Source: Synechococcus sp. PCC 7335
GTDB taxonomy: Bacteria; Cyanobacteriota; Cyanobacteriia; Phormidesmidales; Phormidesmidaceae
Assembly (NCBI RefSeq): GCF_000155595.1
Contig: NZ_DS989904.1
Span: forward strand, 4,083,887-4,147,886
Direction of reading: 5' to 3'
DNA length: 64,000 nt
In this document: piece after piece, positions 34,662-43,184 of the stretch
Layout of the letters: each line of letters opens with the position of its first letter
Position numbering within the stretch: the first letter of the stretch is position 1
Position numbers and translations under genes: made by a program
Notes under the pieces: model-generated
What the model saw: the letters and a program-made list of their open reading frames with translations, nothing else
What the model was told of the DNA's origin: nothing
Databases searched by the model: none

Positions 34662-35894
34662 CTATGACAGCAGGTCGAATCTGCTTTGAGCCTGATAATC
34701 TGGAAATACTTGGGCGATCGCCTGATCACCCAAATCAAAATGCGGTCTCAACACCGACTCTAAAACATCTCGATAGTCTGTCGTCACCGCCAGATCGCGC
34801 GACTCGAATCGCTCAGATAGATCAAGACCCGGCCACTGCCCATAGACCTGCTGACCACGCAGAGCGCCACCCATCAGCCACATCACATTGCCATGGCCGT
34901 GATCGGTACCCTGGTTGCCGTTCTCTAAAACAGTACGGCCAAATTCTGACATCACGACCACTACCGTATTTTGGTAGACGGGGCCAAGATCTTGAGCCAA
35001 TGTCGCTAGGCCACTTCCAACAAGCGATAGATTACGCTGTAGTATGCGACGCTCACCGACGTGAGAGTCCCATCCCCCTAGCTCCATGAAAGCCACCTGC
35101 GTGTTAGCATCGCTTTTCATTAGCTGGGCTAGACGGCGAGCGCTGCGGGCAAAATAGGTAGGTGGAGGCGCCCCCCGTGAAGCTTGCCTGTCCTCGTAGT
35201 TGACTTCGCGAAGCAGTACATCTCTAGCTGTTCGCCCTGACTGGTAGACCGTCGAGAGGCGATCGCTACCAGAATACATCTGGTCAAACCCCTCTTGTAA
35301 CTTGGGCTGATCAATCGCCAGAGGAGAGCTGCCTCTACGGGTAAGCTTGAGATTCGCAACCGTCTGTGGGCCAGAGAAAATCAACGGTAGCGTTCCACCC
35401 GAGCCTACGTTTAGCGCTGTGGTTGGCGTCCCGTTAGGTAACTGGGCTAAAAGTCGATTTAGCCAGCCAGTAGCGGTCGAGGCTTCGCCAGGTGTGCCAG
35501 TTTCTATATAGTCTTGGGCCTGAAAGTGCGATCGAGAAGGCGCAGATGATCCTGACGCCTGAACGAAAGCTAAGTTTCCCGCCTGCCATTCGGCCATCAG
35601 GGGCTCTAGGTCGGGATGCAGACCAAACTGGCCATCTAAATCGAAGACACCGTTAGCCTCACCCGGTCTAGCCATGGCGATTGTCGGTCTAGCCTCATAA
35701 TAGTCTGTGTCTTGATAGGGCACCACGACATTAAGACCATCCACACCGCCCCTAAGCATAATGACAATTAGCCGAGGCATGTTAGCCCTAGTTGTTTGAG
35801 CCTCGCTGCGCCAAGCCCAGCCATTCGCACCGATTGCAACTAGACTAGAGGTTCCTAATAGGGCAGCTTGTTTAAGTAGTTGGCGTCTTCTCAT
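34662..35894 (-). CDS. DUF1501 exported protein
   Basis: 410 residues. The N-terminus MRRRQLLKQAALLGTSSLVA is a twin-arginine-like export signal. The body matches DUF1501: PRLIVIMLRGGVDGLNVVVP, SGSSAPSRSHFQAQDYIETG, FMELGGWDSHVG, VVVVMSEFGRTVLENGNQGT and TDHGHGNVMWLMGG. The family has an alkaline-phosphatase/sulfatase-like fold; no enzyme activity is established. It lies 100 bp downstream of a DUF1800 gene on the same strand. Such pairs recur in many bacteria, so the two proteins are likely to act together outside the cytoplasm. Confidence 0.92.
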   Translation of the reverse strand: MRRRQLLKQAALLGTSSLVAIGANGWAWRSEAQTTRANMPRLIVIMLRGGVDGLNVVVPYQDTDYYEARPTIAMARPGEANGVFDLDGQFGLHPDLEPLMAEWQAGNLAFVQASGSSAPSRSHFQAQDYIETGTPGEASTATGWLNRLLAQLPNGTPTTALNVGSGGTLPLIFSGPQTVANLKLTRRGSSPLAIDQPKLQEGFDQMYSGSDRLSTVYQSGRTARDVLLREVNYEDRQASRGAPPPTYFARSARRLAQLMKSDANTQVAFMELGGWDSHVGERRILQRNLSLVGSGLATLAQDLGPVYQNTVVVVMSEFGRTVLENGNQGTDHGHGNVMWLMGGALRGQQVYGQWPGLDLSERFESRDLAVTTDYRDVLESVLRPHFDLGDQAIAQVFPDYQAQSRFDLLS

Positions 35895-35994
35895 AGTAAT
35901 GTCTAGTAGTGATTTCTAGAACTCTGGTTAAGAGGTTGGTCGTTGTGGGAACTCAGCCGTGACTTGGCGCTTAAGAACTCTATTGTTTCAACTT

Positions 35995-37368
35995 CTAGCG
36001 ATACATCATTTCTGGACTGCCCAGAATTAAAGTTGGCTGTATCCCCTTAGGTGAGCTTTTCACCACCTGCAACGTATTATCAGAAAACTGATCGCCTAGC
36101 GTAGCAAGCAAAGCATCCATACTCGGCCTGTCATCTTTAAGCTTATGAACGGCAGTAGAAAAGCTAGTGCGACGCATCATCGCATCCGCATTTAGCCAAG
36201 CTGATTCTGTTTGAGCGTATCCATCAGGCGGACGACATTCGTAGAGAGGCATACTCAAGTTTTGTAGTCCACCCGATAAGCGTCCGAGGGTTTCTTCAGG
36301 TGGAGAGGCTAGCCCGATAGCTCTAGCCATAGAAAATAAATACTGATAAGGCGTTCTAAACTTCTGTTGGTAGTACTCTAGCGACCAAAATTCATCGCTC
36401 TCAAAGAGGGTAGAGAGTACTACTCGAATATCGCCATCACTGGATAGATATTGTTCGCTTAGCCGATTGACCAAAGTAGCAGGTGGCTCATCTGCAACAA
36501 AGTGCTGAGCTAGCTTGTGGCTGATGAAGCGAGCGGTTGAAGGATGGCGAGCGATTAAATCTAGGGCAAGTTCACCTTCTTCTACCCCATTGCTAACAAT
36601 TCGCTGGCCTAAAAATACTTTGTCAGTAGGATCGTGTCGATTAGACTCAAATCGAAAGCCACTTTCGTGTGAATTACCCTGTCCTCCTGCAATACTCCAG
36701 CCAGTCAATATCCGAGTCAAGTTTTCTATGTCGGCTTGAGTGTAGCCACCATCAACGCCCATCGAGTGTAGCTCTAGCAGCTCGCGAGCGTAATTTTCAT
36801 TGAGCCCACCTTTCTTTTTTCTACCGCGTCGACTGTTCGGTGAGGTGTTTAGCCAATTGTCTAGATAAGACAACATCGCTGGATGCTTAGCCGTCGCTCC
36901 AAGCAGATCGCGAAACTTGCCCAGCGCATGAGGGCGAATGGCCATATGCTCATAAGAGCCTATCATCAGCCGCACCTGACCCTTTTTGAGATAGACGTTG
37001 AAATGGTTAAACCAAAAGTTCACCATGACTTCATGTAGTTGGTTACGGCTTTCTAGGGCACGTAGCAGCCGAGCCTTCACAGCTTGATTAGCGACTTTTA
37101 TCCGACGCTGTTTCGCAGCGCTGCGCTCTTCATTCGTTGGTTTTTTGGGTACGCCGTTGTACTTGAACAACTCTTTTGGCGAAAGTTCAATCAGAGGCAG
37201 TTGGCTAAGCCTTTGAGTGAGTGAGGCAGGTTCATTTGCTAGGTCTGGGTTCAGCTGCTGGCGAATGTAAGCTTCTACACCCATCTGCTCTACCTGGACG
37301 CGATCACCTGGCCGAGCACCCAAACTTAAGCGCTCAATAGCATGGGTAATCTTTTGCGAATCATTCAC
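35995..37368 (-). CDS. DUF1800 protein
   Basis: 457 residues. Family marks: an N-terminal AIERLSLGARPGDRVQVEQM, EVMVNFWFNHFNVYLKKGQV, LGKFRDLLGATAKHPAMLSY, NENYARELLELHSMGVDGGY, TQADIENLTRILTGWS, and LAQHFVADEPP, then the C-terminal CRPPDGYAQTESAWLNADAM. The function is unknown; it is always found near DUF1501, as here. No clear signal peptide was seen at the chosen start. It is the first gene of the pair, so the promoter should be in the 37369-38057 spacer. Confidence 0.92.
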   Translation of the reverse strand: MNDSQKITHAIERLSLGARPGDRVQVEQMGVEAYIRQQLNPDLANEPASLTQRLSQLPLIELSPKELFKYNGVPKKPTNEERSAAKQRRIKVANQAVKARLLRALESRNQLHEVMVNFWFNHFNVYLKKGQVRLMIGSYEHMAIRPHALGKFRDLLGATAKHPAMLSYLDNWLNTSPNSRRGRKKKGGLNENYARELLELHSMGVDGGYTQADIENLTRILTGWSIAGGQGNSHESGFRFESNRHDPTDKVFLGQRIVSNGVEEGELALDLIARHPSTARFISHKLAQHFVADEPPATLVNRLSEQYLSSDGDIRVVLSTLFESDEFWSLEYYQQKFRTPYQYLFSMARAIGLASPPEETLGRLSGGLQNLSMPLYECRPPDGYAQTESAWLNADAMMRRTSFSTAVHKLKDDRPSMDALLATLGDQFSDNTLQVVKSSPKGIQPTLILGSPEMMYR

Positions 37369-37969
37369 GGCAAGACCAACCTAAAAATTGAAAGTAGGAG
37401 CACGCTCATTCTAGCGAGTTATTTTCGACTTCACTTTATAGCTGCTCACTTACTGTCTAAATCAATAGATCTTCATTCAACTTTCACACACTCATTCACA
37501 CACCTCAAGAAGGTCGTCAGCCGCTACTTTCAGACGCAAACTATTAGCAATCTTGATTGTCTCAATGTGACTATACATTCAACTCAGAGTCAAAGTACGT
37601 AAGCCCGAACCCTGTATCTACTAAGGATCATTGGCACATTGTGAGCACATTTTTATTTTGTTGGGATCAAAGTCATACGTTCACTCATGCTGAAGTCTCA
37701 TGCTGAAGTTAAGATGTGCTGATCTATCGCAAAATCATTATATGTCTTGCATTGTCATAGGCTGTCATCTCTAATTGTTTTATCTCTAAGTTACTGCCAC
37801 AAATATTGCCATAAAATTACTGTCGCAGACTACCTGCAAGCGGCAGAGTCAAGCTCTTGTGCATACGAGTGCAAGCACGATAGGCACTGAGGACTTCACG
37901 TTTCTACAGCTTGAACTTCACTAGGTTGAACAATATGGGGGTAAGCCAACGGAATTGGCAGATAGTCTG
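37369..37969. other. Spacer upstream of the DUF1800 gene, no gene seen
   Basis: About 600 bp, AT-rich, with only short frames that show no family features. A direct repeat TCATGCTGAAGT occurs twice near 37685-37710. The promoter of the DUF1800/DUF1501 pair must lie in the right part of this spacer, but I cannot mark it. Confidence 0.4.
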
Positions 37970-38022
37970 AGGCTTTGCGGGTATGACCATTCATATCTGA
38001 ATTTGGTCATACCTGCAAAGCC
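37970..38022 (-). terminator. Strong hairpin after the RTX gene
   Basis: AGGCTTTGCGGGTATGACCA (37970-37989) pairs with TGGTCATACCTGCAAAGCCT (38003-38022) over 20 positions with a single mismatch. It lies 35 bp after the stop of the RTX gene. No T-run follows, so it may stop transcription only partly or protect the mRNA end. Confidence 0.55.
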
Positions 38023-38057
38023 TACTCTTATCATTACTTGATCTTCGTTACTCAACC

Positions 38058-39521
38058 TTAGAATACAAACTCGGCGACAATCGCAACGTCGCTGATTCCT
38101 AAACCTGAATCTGAAAGCGTTGCAAACTGTCCTCCTTTTCCTAAACCAGCGGCTGCTCCATTTTCATTGAAGAACAGGTTGCCAGTTTTTCGACTGTAAG
38201 TAATCAAACCACTGCTTGTACTGGCGGCTTGGTCATTGGCGACGATCGCAATATCTGAGGCTGTGATGTTACCGAAAGTTGCCTGATCAAGAATGATGCG
38301 ATCGCCCTCGGCTCCATCAAAGTCCGTTATCACATCAATTCCAAAGTCCTTAGTCTTAAAGCGTCTACCAGAGCTAAAGACAAATGCATCACCGCCAGAG
38401 CCTCCAGTGAGAATATCGTCGCCGCGACCGCCAGCAATGATATCCCTATCATCACCGCCATCTAGGTTGTCGTTGGCGCGGCCACCGAGCAACAGATCAC
38501 GGCCTTCATCTCCACTAGCGTTGATAGTAGTGCGAGCATGTCTACCATCGAGGACATCGCTACCAAACCCACCAGAGAACTGAACAAGCTGAACATCGGT
38601 ATTTGATAGATTGCTAATTTCGAGGCTATCGTTACCGCCTTCGCCCTGAACAACTATAATCTCCGAGGTGTCAATCCTCAGCCTAAAAGGCACTAGATTC
38701 AGGCGATCAAAAATAGCTTTGTTGCCTTGCTGTCTAAGCGTAAACTGATCGCCTTGGTCCAGCGCCCCTTGAACAGCAACAATATCTACACCTTCGCCAC
38801 CGCTCATAACATCGCTACCGTCACCATTGGCCCAAACCATGATGTCATTGCCACTTCCACCTCGCATGATGTCGGTACCCCTTCTACCTCGCAGGAAGTC
38901 GTCACCCCGGCCTCCTTTGAGCAGATCATCATTGCTGCCACTAGCAAGGAAATCATTTCCATCGCCACCATATGCTTTAATCTCCGTATCGGTATCGGGC
39001 GCATCTAATGAGTCGTTACCATCACCCCCAGAGAAAACTACCTTTCTAACGGCCGTGTGGGACAGATCGCCTACCACCAAGCTATCGTCACCGCCCTTAC
39101 CGTCAATATTGAAGACTTCCGAATTTTCAACAGTGAGATTAAAAGACACAAGGTTGAGCCGATCGAAAATAGCTTGGGAACCACTCTGTTGCAAAGTGAA
39201 TTCGTCGCCCTGTTCTTGGGAGCCATTGACATTGACAGTGTCGTAGCCATTGCCGCCATCCATGATGTCGCTGCCGTCACCGTCGTCCCATTCCATGATG
39301 TCGTTGCCGCTACCGGCAAACATGAAGTCGGTGCCTCGATTGCCTTCTAAAAAGTCATTGCCATTGCCCCCAAATAGAACATCAATGCCGTCACCGCCCT
39401 GAATGTCGTCATTGCCACCTAGTCCGTTAATGACATCGTTACCACCTAGACCCTCGATATTGTCTTTGTTCTTCGTTCCAGCAAGAAAGTCGTTGTTTTC
39501 AGTACCCTCGATATTTGCCAT
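38058..39521 (-). CDS. RTX calcium-binding repeat protein
   Basis: 487 residues with many Ca-binding nonapeptides of the GGxGxD type (GGNDVINGLGGNDDIQGGDG, GGNGNDFLEGNRGTDF, GGRGDDFLRGRRGTD). The protein contains two long similar halves: about 60-195 and 205-340. Each has a beta-rich insert (GDEFTLQQSGSQAIFDRLNL against GDQFTLRQQGNKAIFDRLNL). The C-terminal part (about 380-487) ends in VAIVAEFVF, a typical type I secretion signal region. It should be secreted and bind calcium; the role (adhesin, S-layer-like or other) is not predictable. No transporter genes are adjacent. Confidence 0.85.
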   Translation of the reverse strand: MANIEGTENNDFLAGTKNKDNIEGLGGNDVINGLGGNDDIQGGDGIDVLFGGNGNDFLEGNRGTDFMFAGSGNDIMEWDDGDGSDIMDGGNGYDTVNVNGSQEQGDEFTLQQSGSQAIFDRLNLVSFNLTVENSEVFNIDGKGGDDSLVVGDLSHTAVRKVVFSGGDGNDSLDAPDTDTEIKAYGGDGNDFLASGSNDDLLKGGRGDDFLRGRRGTDIMRGGSGNDIMVWANGDGSDVMSGGEGVDIVAVQGALDQGDQFTLRQQGNKAIFDRLNLVPFRLRIDTSEIIVVQGEGGNDSLEISNLSNTDVQLVQFSGGFGSDVLDGRHARTTINASGDEGRDLLLGGRANDNLDGGDDRDIIAGGRGDDILTGGSGGDAFVFSSGRRFKTKDFGIDVITDFDGAEGDRIILDQATFGNITASDIAIVANDQAASTSSGLITYSRKTGNLFFNENGAAAGLGKGGQFATLSDSGLGISDVAIVAEFVF

Positions 39522-40091
39522 GTTGGCTCCTTATTATCATGAATTGCGAAACTCTGTAGGAGCGTTCAGCTAATAGCTTTTTGCTCACAAAGAGATATTG
39601 CTAAACAATCGAGAAGAACTTGAGAACAAAATGAAACAGGATAGAACACATATGTTGTAGCTAAAGGGCTCGCTAGTAGACATAGCGGCTTAGTTAGTTT
39701 TGTTGTAGTCTTTTGGCGGAAGTTGGAAGGTAGCGAGAGACAGCGTCTATTGAATTTATTTTAGATAGAGGATATCAACAAAGAAAATTCTGATAGCAAG
39801 CACAGGTCACTAAACAAGATCGATAAACTGACGGTGCGACAGAATTGCTTCTTGGTATAGTGCTGCCGCAGCAAGAAAGCTGTCTCTGTGTGATCATGTA
39901 GACAGAGATCGTGTAGACAGCGACAAGAGCCAAAGGGGGTCCAGTGTGGCCAGAGCGTGTCTTACGGCTAAGAGAGATGTTAGGTAGCACCAAAGAGCAG
40001 TGAACAAACCAGAAAGCGCTGAACAAAAAATAGGTCAAGCAAAGGTTTGACCTTAGCGACTCGCAGAGGCAGCAAATAATTCCATCCCGGC
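39522..40091. other. Spacer upstream of the RTX gene, no supported gene
   Basis: About 570 bp. An 87-codon minus-strand frame at 39775-40038 is Cys/Ser-rich without family features, so I did not call it. There is a partial direct repeat (GTAGACAGAGATCGTGTAGACAGCGAC) around 39898-39925. The RTX promoter should lie near 39540-39700. Confidence 0.4.
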
Positions 40092-40147
40092 CTACATGTG
40101 GCTCATTCCCACCTGCTTAAACCGCTGCTGAATGAGCCACATGTAGG
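40091..40147. repeat. 18-bp perfect inverted repeat at the end of the transposase remnant
   Basis: CCTACATGTGGCTCATTC (40091-40108) and GAATGAGCCACATGTAGG (40130-40147) are exact reverse complements around 21 bp. The right arm is coding sequence of the transposase (AYMWLI); the left arm replaces its expected end. A template-switch duplication is a plausible origin. Confidence 0.85.
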
Positions 40148-40370
40148 CACTCTCCACCACCCCAGGGCCAATCGGTAGTCCTAGTTTCTTGAACTGCCAA
40201 TCCACTTAAGCCCCATCGGTGACGCGTGTGGAGTTACCGTCTTTCTGGGCCTCGGCAGATTGCTGGAGATAGACAGCAGCATGATAAAAGCGAAGAACGC
40301 CGCCCGCTAGCTGTGGAAAACGAACAAAGAACAGTCGCCAGTCACCTGCTTCATCGTTGAGCCAAACCAC
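40092..40370 (-). pseudogene. Transposase C-terminal remnant
   Basis: A decayed fragment of about 92 codons. Read on the minus strand: VVWLNDEAGDWRLFFVRFPQ, then LAGGVLRFYHAAVYLQQSAE, an in-frame TAA at 40206-40208, then KKLGLPIGPGVVESAYMWLI and QQRFKQVGM. The block LPIGxGVVESA followed by QQRFKxxGM is typical of the C-terminal end of transposases related to the ISKra4 group. The N-terminal part is missing or shifted out of frame beyond 40371. After GM the usual sequence is replaced by SHM and a stop, exactly where an 18-bp inverted repeat begins. It is inactive. The family name is tentative. Confidence 0.6.
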
Positions 40371-40682
40371 CTGAAGCTAGTTTCAATGCGCCCAAGTGAC
40401 AGATAAATGAGTCACTAAGCCAAGGATAGTAGGCAAAAATGAAGAAAGACGGCCTGCGTCAACAGGCCGCTGTAGTTGTAAACAAATAGAATGATAGCAA
40501 ATTGGCTTTATTAGTACAGCTTTATTTATGTCCGTACGTTGGCTTTGTATTCGACGGTATCAAAAATGCATTGATAGTGGCATTAGCTACAGGCCGTTTG
40601 GTAAGCGACGTAGGTAACGTTAACCGCAAAAGCATAGGTAGGTCTGAATTGCTAGTACGAGCAAATCCAAAATAAGGTTGGG

Positions 40683-41099
40683 CTATTGACAGTGATCGCA
40701 CACTCCGTGCACCGTTACTTCATAGCTCTCCATCCTCAGACCGTTCCGTAGCTGAGCTGTGTCCATCTGCTGAAACTGCTCCCAGGGAACATCTTCAATG
40801 CTACCGCAGTGTTTGCACCGAAAGTGATGGTGTAGTCCTACGTTGGCATCGTACCGACACACTCCCTCCTCTAGCAGTACGTCACGTATCAAGCCAACAT
40901 CTCGCAGCGCCTGCAGCGAACTGTATATAGTTGCCTGAGAAGAGGTTGGACCATTCTGGTTCAAATCTTTCAATAGCTGCTCTGCCGTCGGATGGTCTTG
41001 GCGACCAAGTAAATTAGCATACACAGCAAACCGCTGAGGCGTCACCCGCAGACGCTTTGACTTCAGCGTTTGTACAATTTCGTCTGCTTGCTGTGACAT
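40683..41099 (-). CDS. perR: Fur-family peroxide regulator PerR
   Basis: 138 residues. The winged HTH part shows KRLRVTPQRFAVYANLLGRQ, DHPTAEQLLKDL, and SSQATIYSSLQALRDVGLIR. The metal site shows GLHHHFRCKHCGSIEDVPWE with CxxC, and HGVCDHCQ with a second CxxC at the extreme C-terminus for structural zinc. The frame is open to a TTG at 41120, but the ATG at 41099 has GAGGAAAAGG just upstream and was chosen. It faces a type II peroxiredoxin gene, the classic PerR target. PerR represses peroxide defence genes until peroxide oxidises it; the promoter region contains a candidate operator. A Zur- or Fur-type role is less likely given the neighbour. Confidence 0.88.
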   Translation of the reverse strand: MSQQADEIVQTLKSKRLRVTPQRFAVYANLLGRQDHPTAEQLLKDLNQNGPTSSQATIYSSLQALRDVGLIRDVLLEEGVCRYDANVGLHHHFRCKHCGSIEDVPWEQFQQMDTAQLRNGLRMESYEVTVHGVCDHCQ

Positions 41100-41248
41100 A
41101 AGCCTTTTCCTCAAACTCAACTTGCAGATAGCCTAAGACTAAAGCCAGACTATGCATTCGATACTACAAATGTAACACTTACTTCCCAGAACGCCATTTA
41201 GATCGTAGTGATCCGTAATCATTTATAGTTCCTTTAGTTGATAAATTT

Positions 41249-41273
41249 CTAAATAAGAACTATTCTTAGATAG
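41249..41273. promoter_or_regulatory. Candidate PerR box between perR and the peroxiredoxin gene
   Basis: An imperfect palindrome CTAAATAAGAA - CTA - TTCTTAGATAG, with 9 of 11 positions matching between the arms. It lies 150 bp upstream of perR and 182 bp upstream of the peroxiredoxin gene, in a 355-bp AT-rich spacer (41100-41454). Size and AT-richness fit Fur-family operators. Confidence 0.5.
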
Positions 41274-41454
41274 GTGCAATGAGTTCATAGTCAACTCGCC
41301 TAGTCTTAGCTGCCTTTTTAGAGCTACCTGCTAATCTACTCTAGTTAGCAGTTGAGCTTTGCAGCCAGCTGCTAGTCGGTTGCCTTGTTTGAACATTTCA
41401 AAACGCTCACCTGCACTCAACTTTTCGCTAATCACTAAATAGGAGCTTGCTTTT

Positions 41455-42027
41455 ATGAGTCTCGATAATAAAGTCCCCAAGGTTGTTTTCAAGACTCGCG
41501 TTCGCGATGAATCTGTAGAAGGTCCTAACCCTTACCGTTGGCAAGACACTACCACCGAAGATATTTTCGCTGGTAAAAAGGTTATTGTCTTTTCACTTCC
41601 TGGCGCATTTACACCTACGTGCTCATCTAATCACCTTCCTCGCTACGAAGAGCTGTATGACGAGTTCAAAGCACAAGGTGTCGATGATATTTACTGTATC
41701 TCGGTTAATGACGCTTTCGTGATGTTCCAATGGGGCAAACAGCAAGGAGCAAGTAAGGTCAAGCTACTGCCTGATGGCAACGGCGAGTTCACTCGCAAAA
41801 TGGGTATGCTCGTCGATAAGTCTAATATTGGCTTCGGCATGCGCTCTTGGCGCTACTCCATGCTTGTTAATGACATGACTATTGAAAAGATTTTCAGTGA
41901 GCCCGATATGGGTGACAACTGCCCTACTGACCCCTTTGAAGTCTCTGACGCAGACACAATGCTTGCCTATCTGAAAGGAGAAGACGCACCCGGCGTGGTT
42001 GAAGCGATCAAAGAGTTTGTTGGTTAA
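41455..42027 (+). CDS. Type II peroxiredoxin
   Basis: 190 residues of the Prx5/PrxII group. The active site is [20 protein letters not shown] with peroxidatic Cys56, and the later part has [20 protein letters not shown]. It reduces peroxides with thiol electrons from glutaredoxin or thioredoxin systems in the cytoplasm. Cys near the C-terminus in [13 protein letters not shown] might act as resolving residue; this is not certain. The start has AGGAGC upstream (TAGGAGCTTGC). It is divergent from perR and followed at 131 bp by a thioredoxin-reductase-like gene that could supply reductant. Confidence 0.93.
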   Translation: MSLDNKVPKVVFKTRVRDESVEGPNPYRWQDTTTEDIFAGKKVIVFSLPGAFTPTCSSNHLPRYEELYDEFKAQGVDDIYCISVNDAFVMFQWGKQQGASKVKLLPDGNGEFTRKMGMLVDKSNIGFGMRSWRYSMLVNDMTIEKIFSEPDMGDNCPTDPFEVSDADTMLAYLKGEDAPGVVEAIKEFVG

Positions 42028-42158
42028 GGGTTCTTTGGTTGAAGCTGAATTCAACTATGAGAGTAGGAAGCTATAAGCAAGCGATAGTCTCGTTTCATGC
42101 CTTCCTACTTTCTGGTTCTTCTTGCCTTTCGTCCTTTCTACTACTGAGCAAAGCCTCT

Positions 42159-43184
42159 ATGAAACTCAACAGCGCTAACATCGAAACAAAACTAGATACT
42201 CTATACGATGCTGTCGTCGTCGGTGGCGGCATGGGAGGACTTTCCGCGGCGATCTACCTAGCTCGCTATGGCTTAAAGTGCCTCGTTATCGAGAAAGGAA
42301 GAGGTCGATCGGTTTGGATGCAAGAGACCCGTAACTATCTAGGTATAAATCCTGATATGCCAGGAGCTAAGATTTTAAGCCATGGAACTCAGCAGGCGAT
42401 CGGCTGGGGAGCTGACCATCTTAGAGCTTTTGTAGAAAATGTGACAGACGAAGGCGAAACGTTTGCTATCGATGTCACGGTTGGCAAAAAGAACGGCAAG
42501 TCCTATCGATTGCACAGCAAGTATGTCATTGCAGCTTCGGGCGTAATGGATGTACTGCCAAAGCTAGAGGATATGCAGAATGTCTACGACTACGCGGGCT
42601 ATACGCTTCATGTCTGTATGATCTGCGATGGTTTTGATATGTGGGATCAAAAGGCAGTGCTGATCGCAGGTAGAGAAGCGCAAATTAACGCAGCCTTTGT
42701 CCTGAACTGGTTTACGCCCTACATTTCCGTCCTCACTGATGGGAAATATCCTGTTAGCGAAGCGATGAAGGCTAAGCTAGCTGATCATGGCTATCCGCTT
42801 TACGAGTCGCCGATTGCTAAATTTGAAGGGGAAAACCATCAGCTAAGCGGTGTTACCCTACTTGATGGCACGACTGTAGAAGCGACTACTGGTCTGATCA
42901 GTATGGGATCTATCTATCACAATCACTATCTCAAAGGGATTGAGGAATTGACCTGGGATGGCGAGAATCTAGTCACCAACAATATGACTCAGACAACTCA
43001 TGATCGCATCTTCGCTATTGGCGATCTAAAACAAGGGCTGAATCAAGTAACGATCGCGGTTGCCGATGGTACCAAAGCGGCCACTCAGATATGGCGAAAT
43101 ATTCGCCGTGCTAGCGAACCTCGTAAATGGGAAGCTAACATCAAGGAAAACAGCATTAAAGAAGTCGCTGTGGCTGCTCGCTAA
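42159..43184 (+). CDS. Thioredoxin reductase-like FAD-dependent disulfide oxidoreductase
   Basis: 341 residues. The N-terminal FAD-binding GxGxxG region is YDAVVVGGGMGGLSAAIYLA, the redox motif is C153-M-I-C156 in HVCMICDGFDMW, and the final FAD motif is RIFAIGDLKQGLNQVTIAVA. It belongs to the low-molecular-weight thioredoxin reductase fold. The second nucleotide site (KAVLIAGREAQINAAFVLNW) lacks the full GxGxxA pattern of NADPH enzymes, so it may resemble the cyanobacterial reductases described as not using pyridine nucleotides (Synechocystis slr0600 type). The frame is open to a TTG at 42039, but the ATG at 42159 gives the family N-terminus. Its 3' end overlaps the convergent wzt-like gene by 29 bp. 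Confidence 0.85.
   Translation: MKLNSANIETKLDTLYDAVVVGGGMGGLSAAIYLARYGLKCLVIEKGRGRSVWMQETRNYLGINPDMPGAKILSHGTQQAIGWGADHLRAFVENVTDEGETFAIDVTVGKKNGKSYRLHSKYVIAASGVMDVLPKLEDMQNVYDYAGYTLHVCMICDGFDMWDQKAVLIAGREAQINAAFVLNWFTPYISVLTDGKYPVSEAMKAKLADHGYPLYESPIAKFEGENHQLSGVTLLDGTTVEATTGLISMGSIYHNHYLKGIEELTWDGENLVTNNMTQTTHDRIFAIGDLKQGLNQVTIAVADGTKAATQIWRNIRRASEPRKWEANIKENSIKEVAVAAR

Noticed and set aside
38827..39246. 139-codon frame antisense to the RTX gene
   Set aside because: Long open antisense frames are expected opposite Gly/Asp-rich repeats; the composition (Ser/Pro/Leu) is an artefact of that.
38058..39521. Regularly spaced short repeats that could suggest a CRISPR array
   Set aside because: They are in-frame Gly-Asp RTX codons with variable spacing, not conserved repeats with unique spacers.
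39775..40038. 87-codon minus-strand frame upstream of the RTX gene
   Set aside because: Cys/Ser-rich random-looking composition, no ribosome site, no recognisable motif.
40449..40472. Small hairpin CGGCCTG / CAGGCCG as a terminator of perR or the transposase remnant
   Set aside because: Only seven base pairs and no T-run in the right place; function too uncertain to list.
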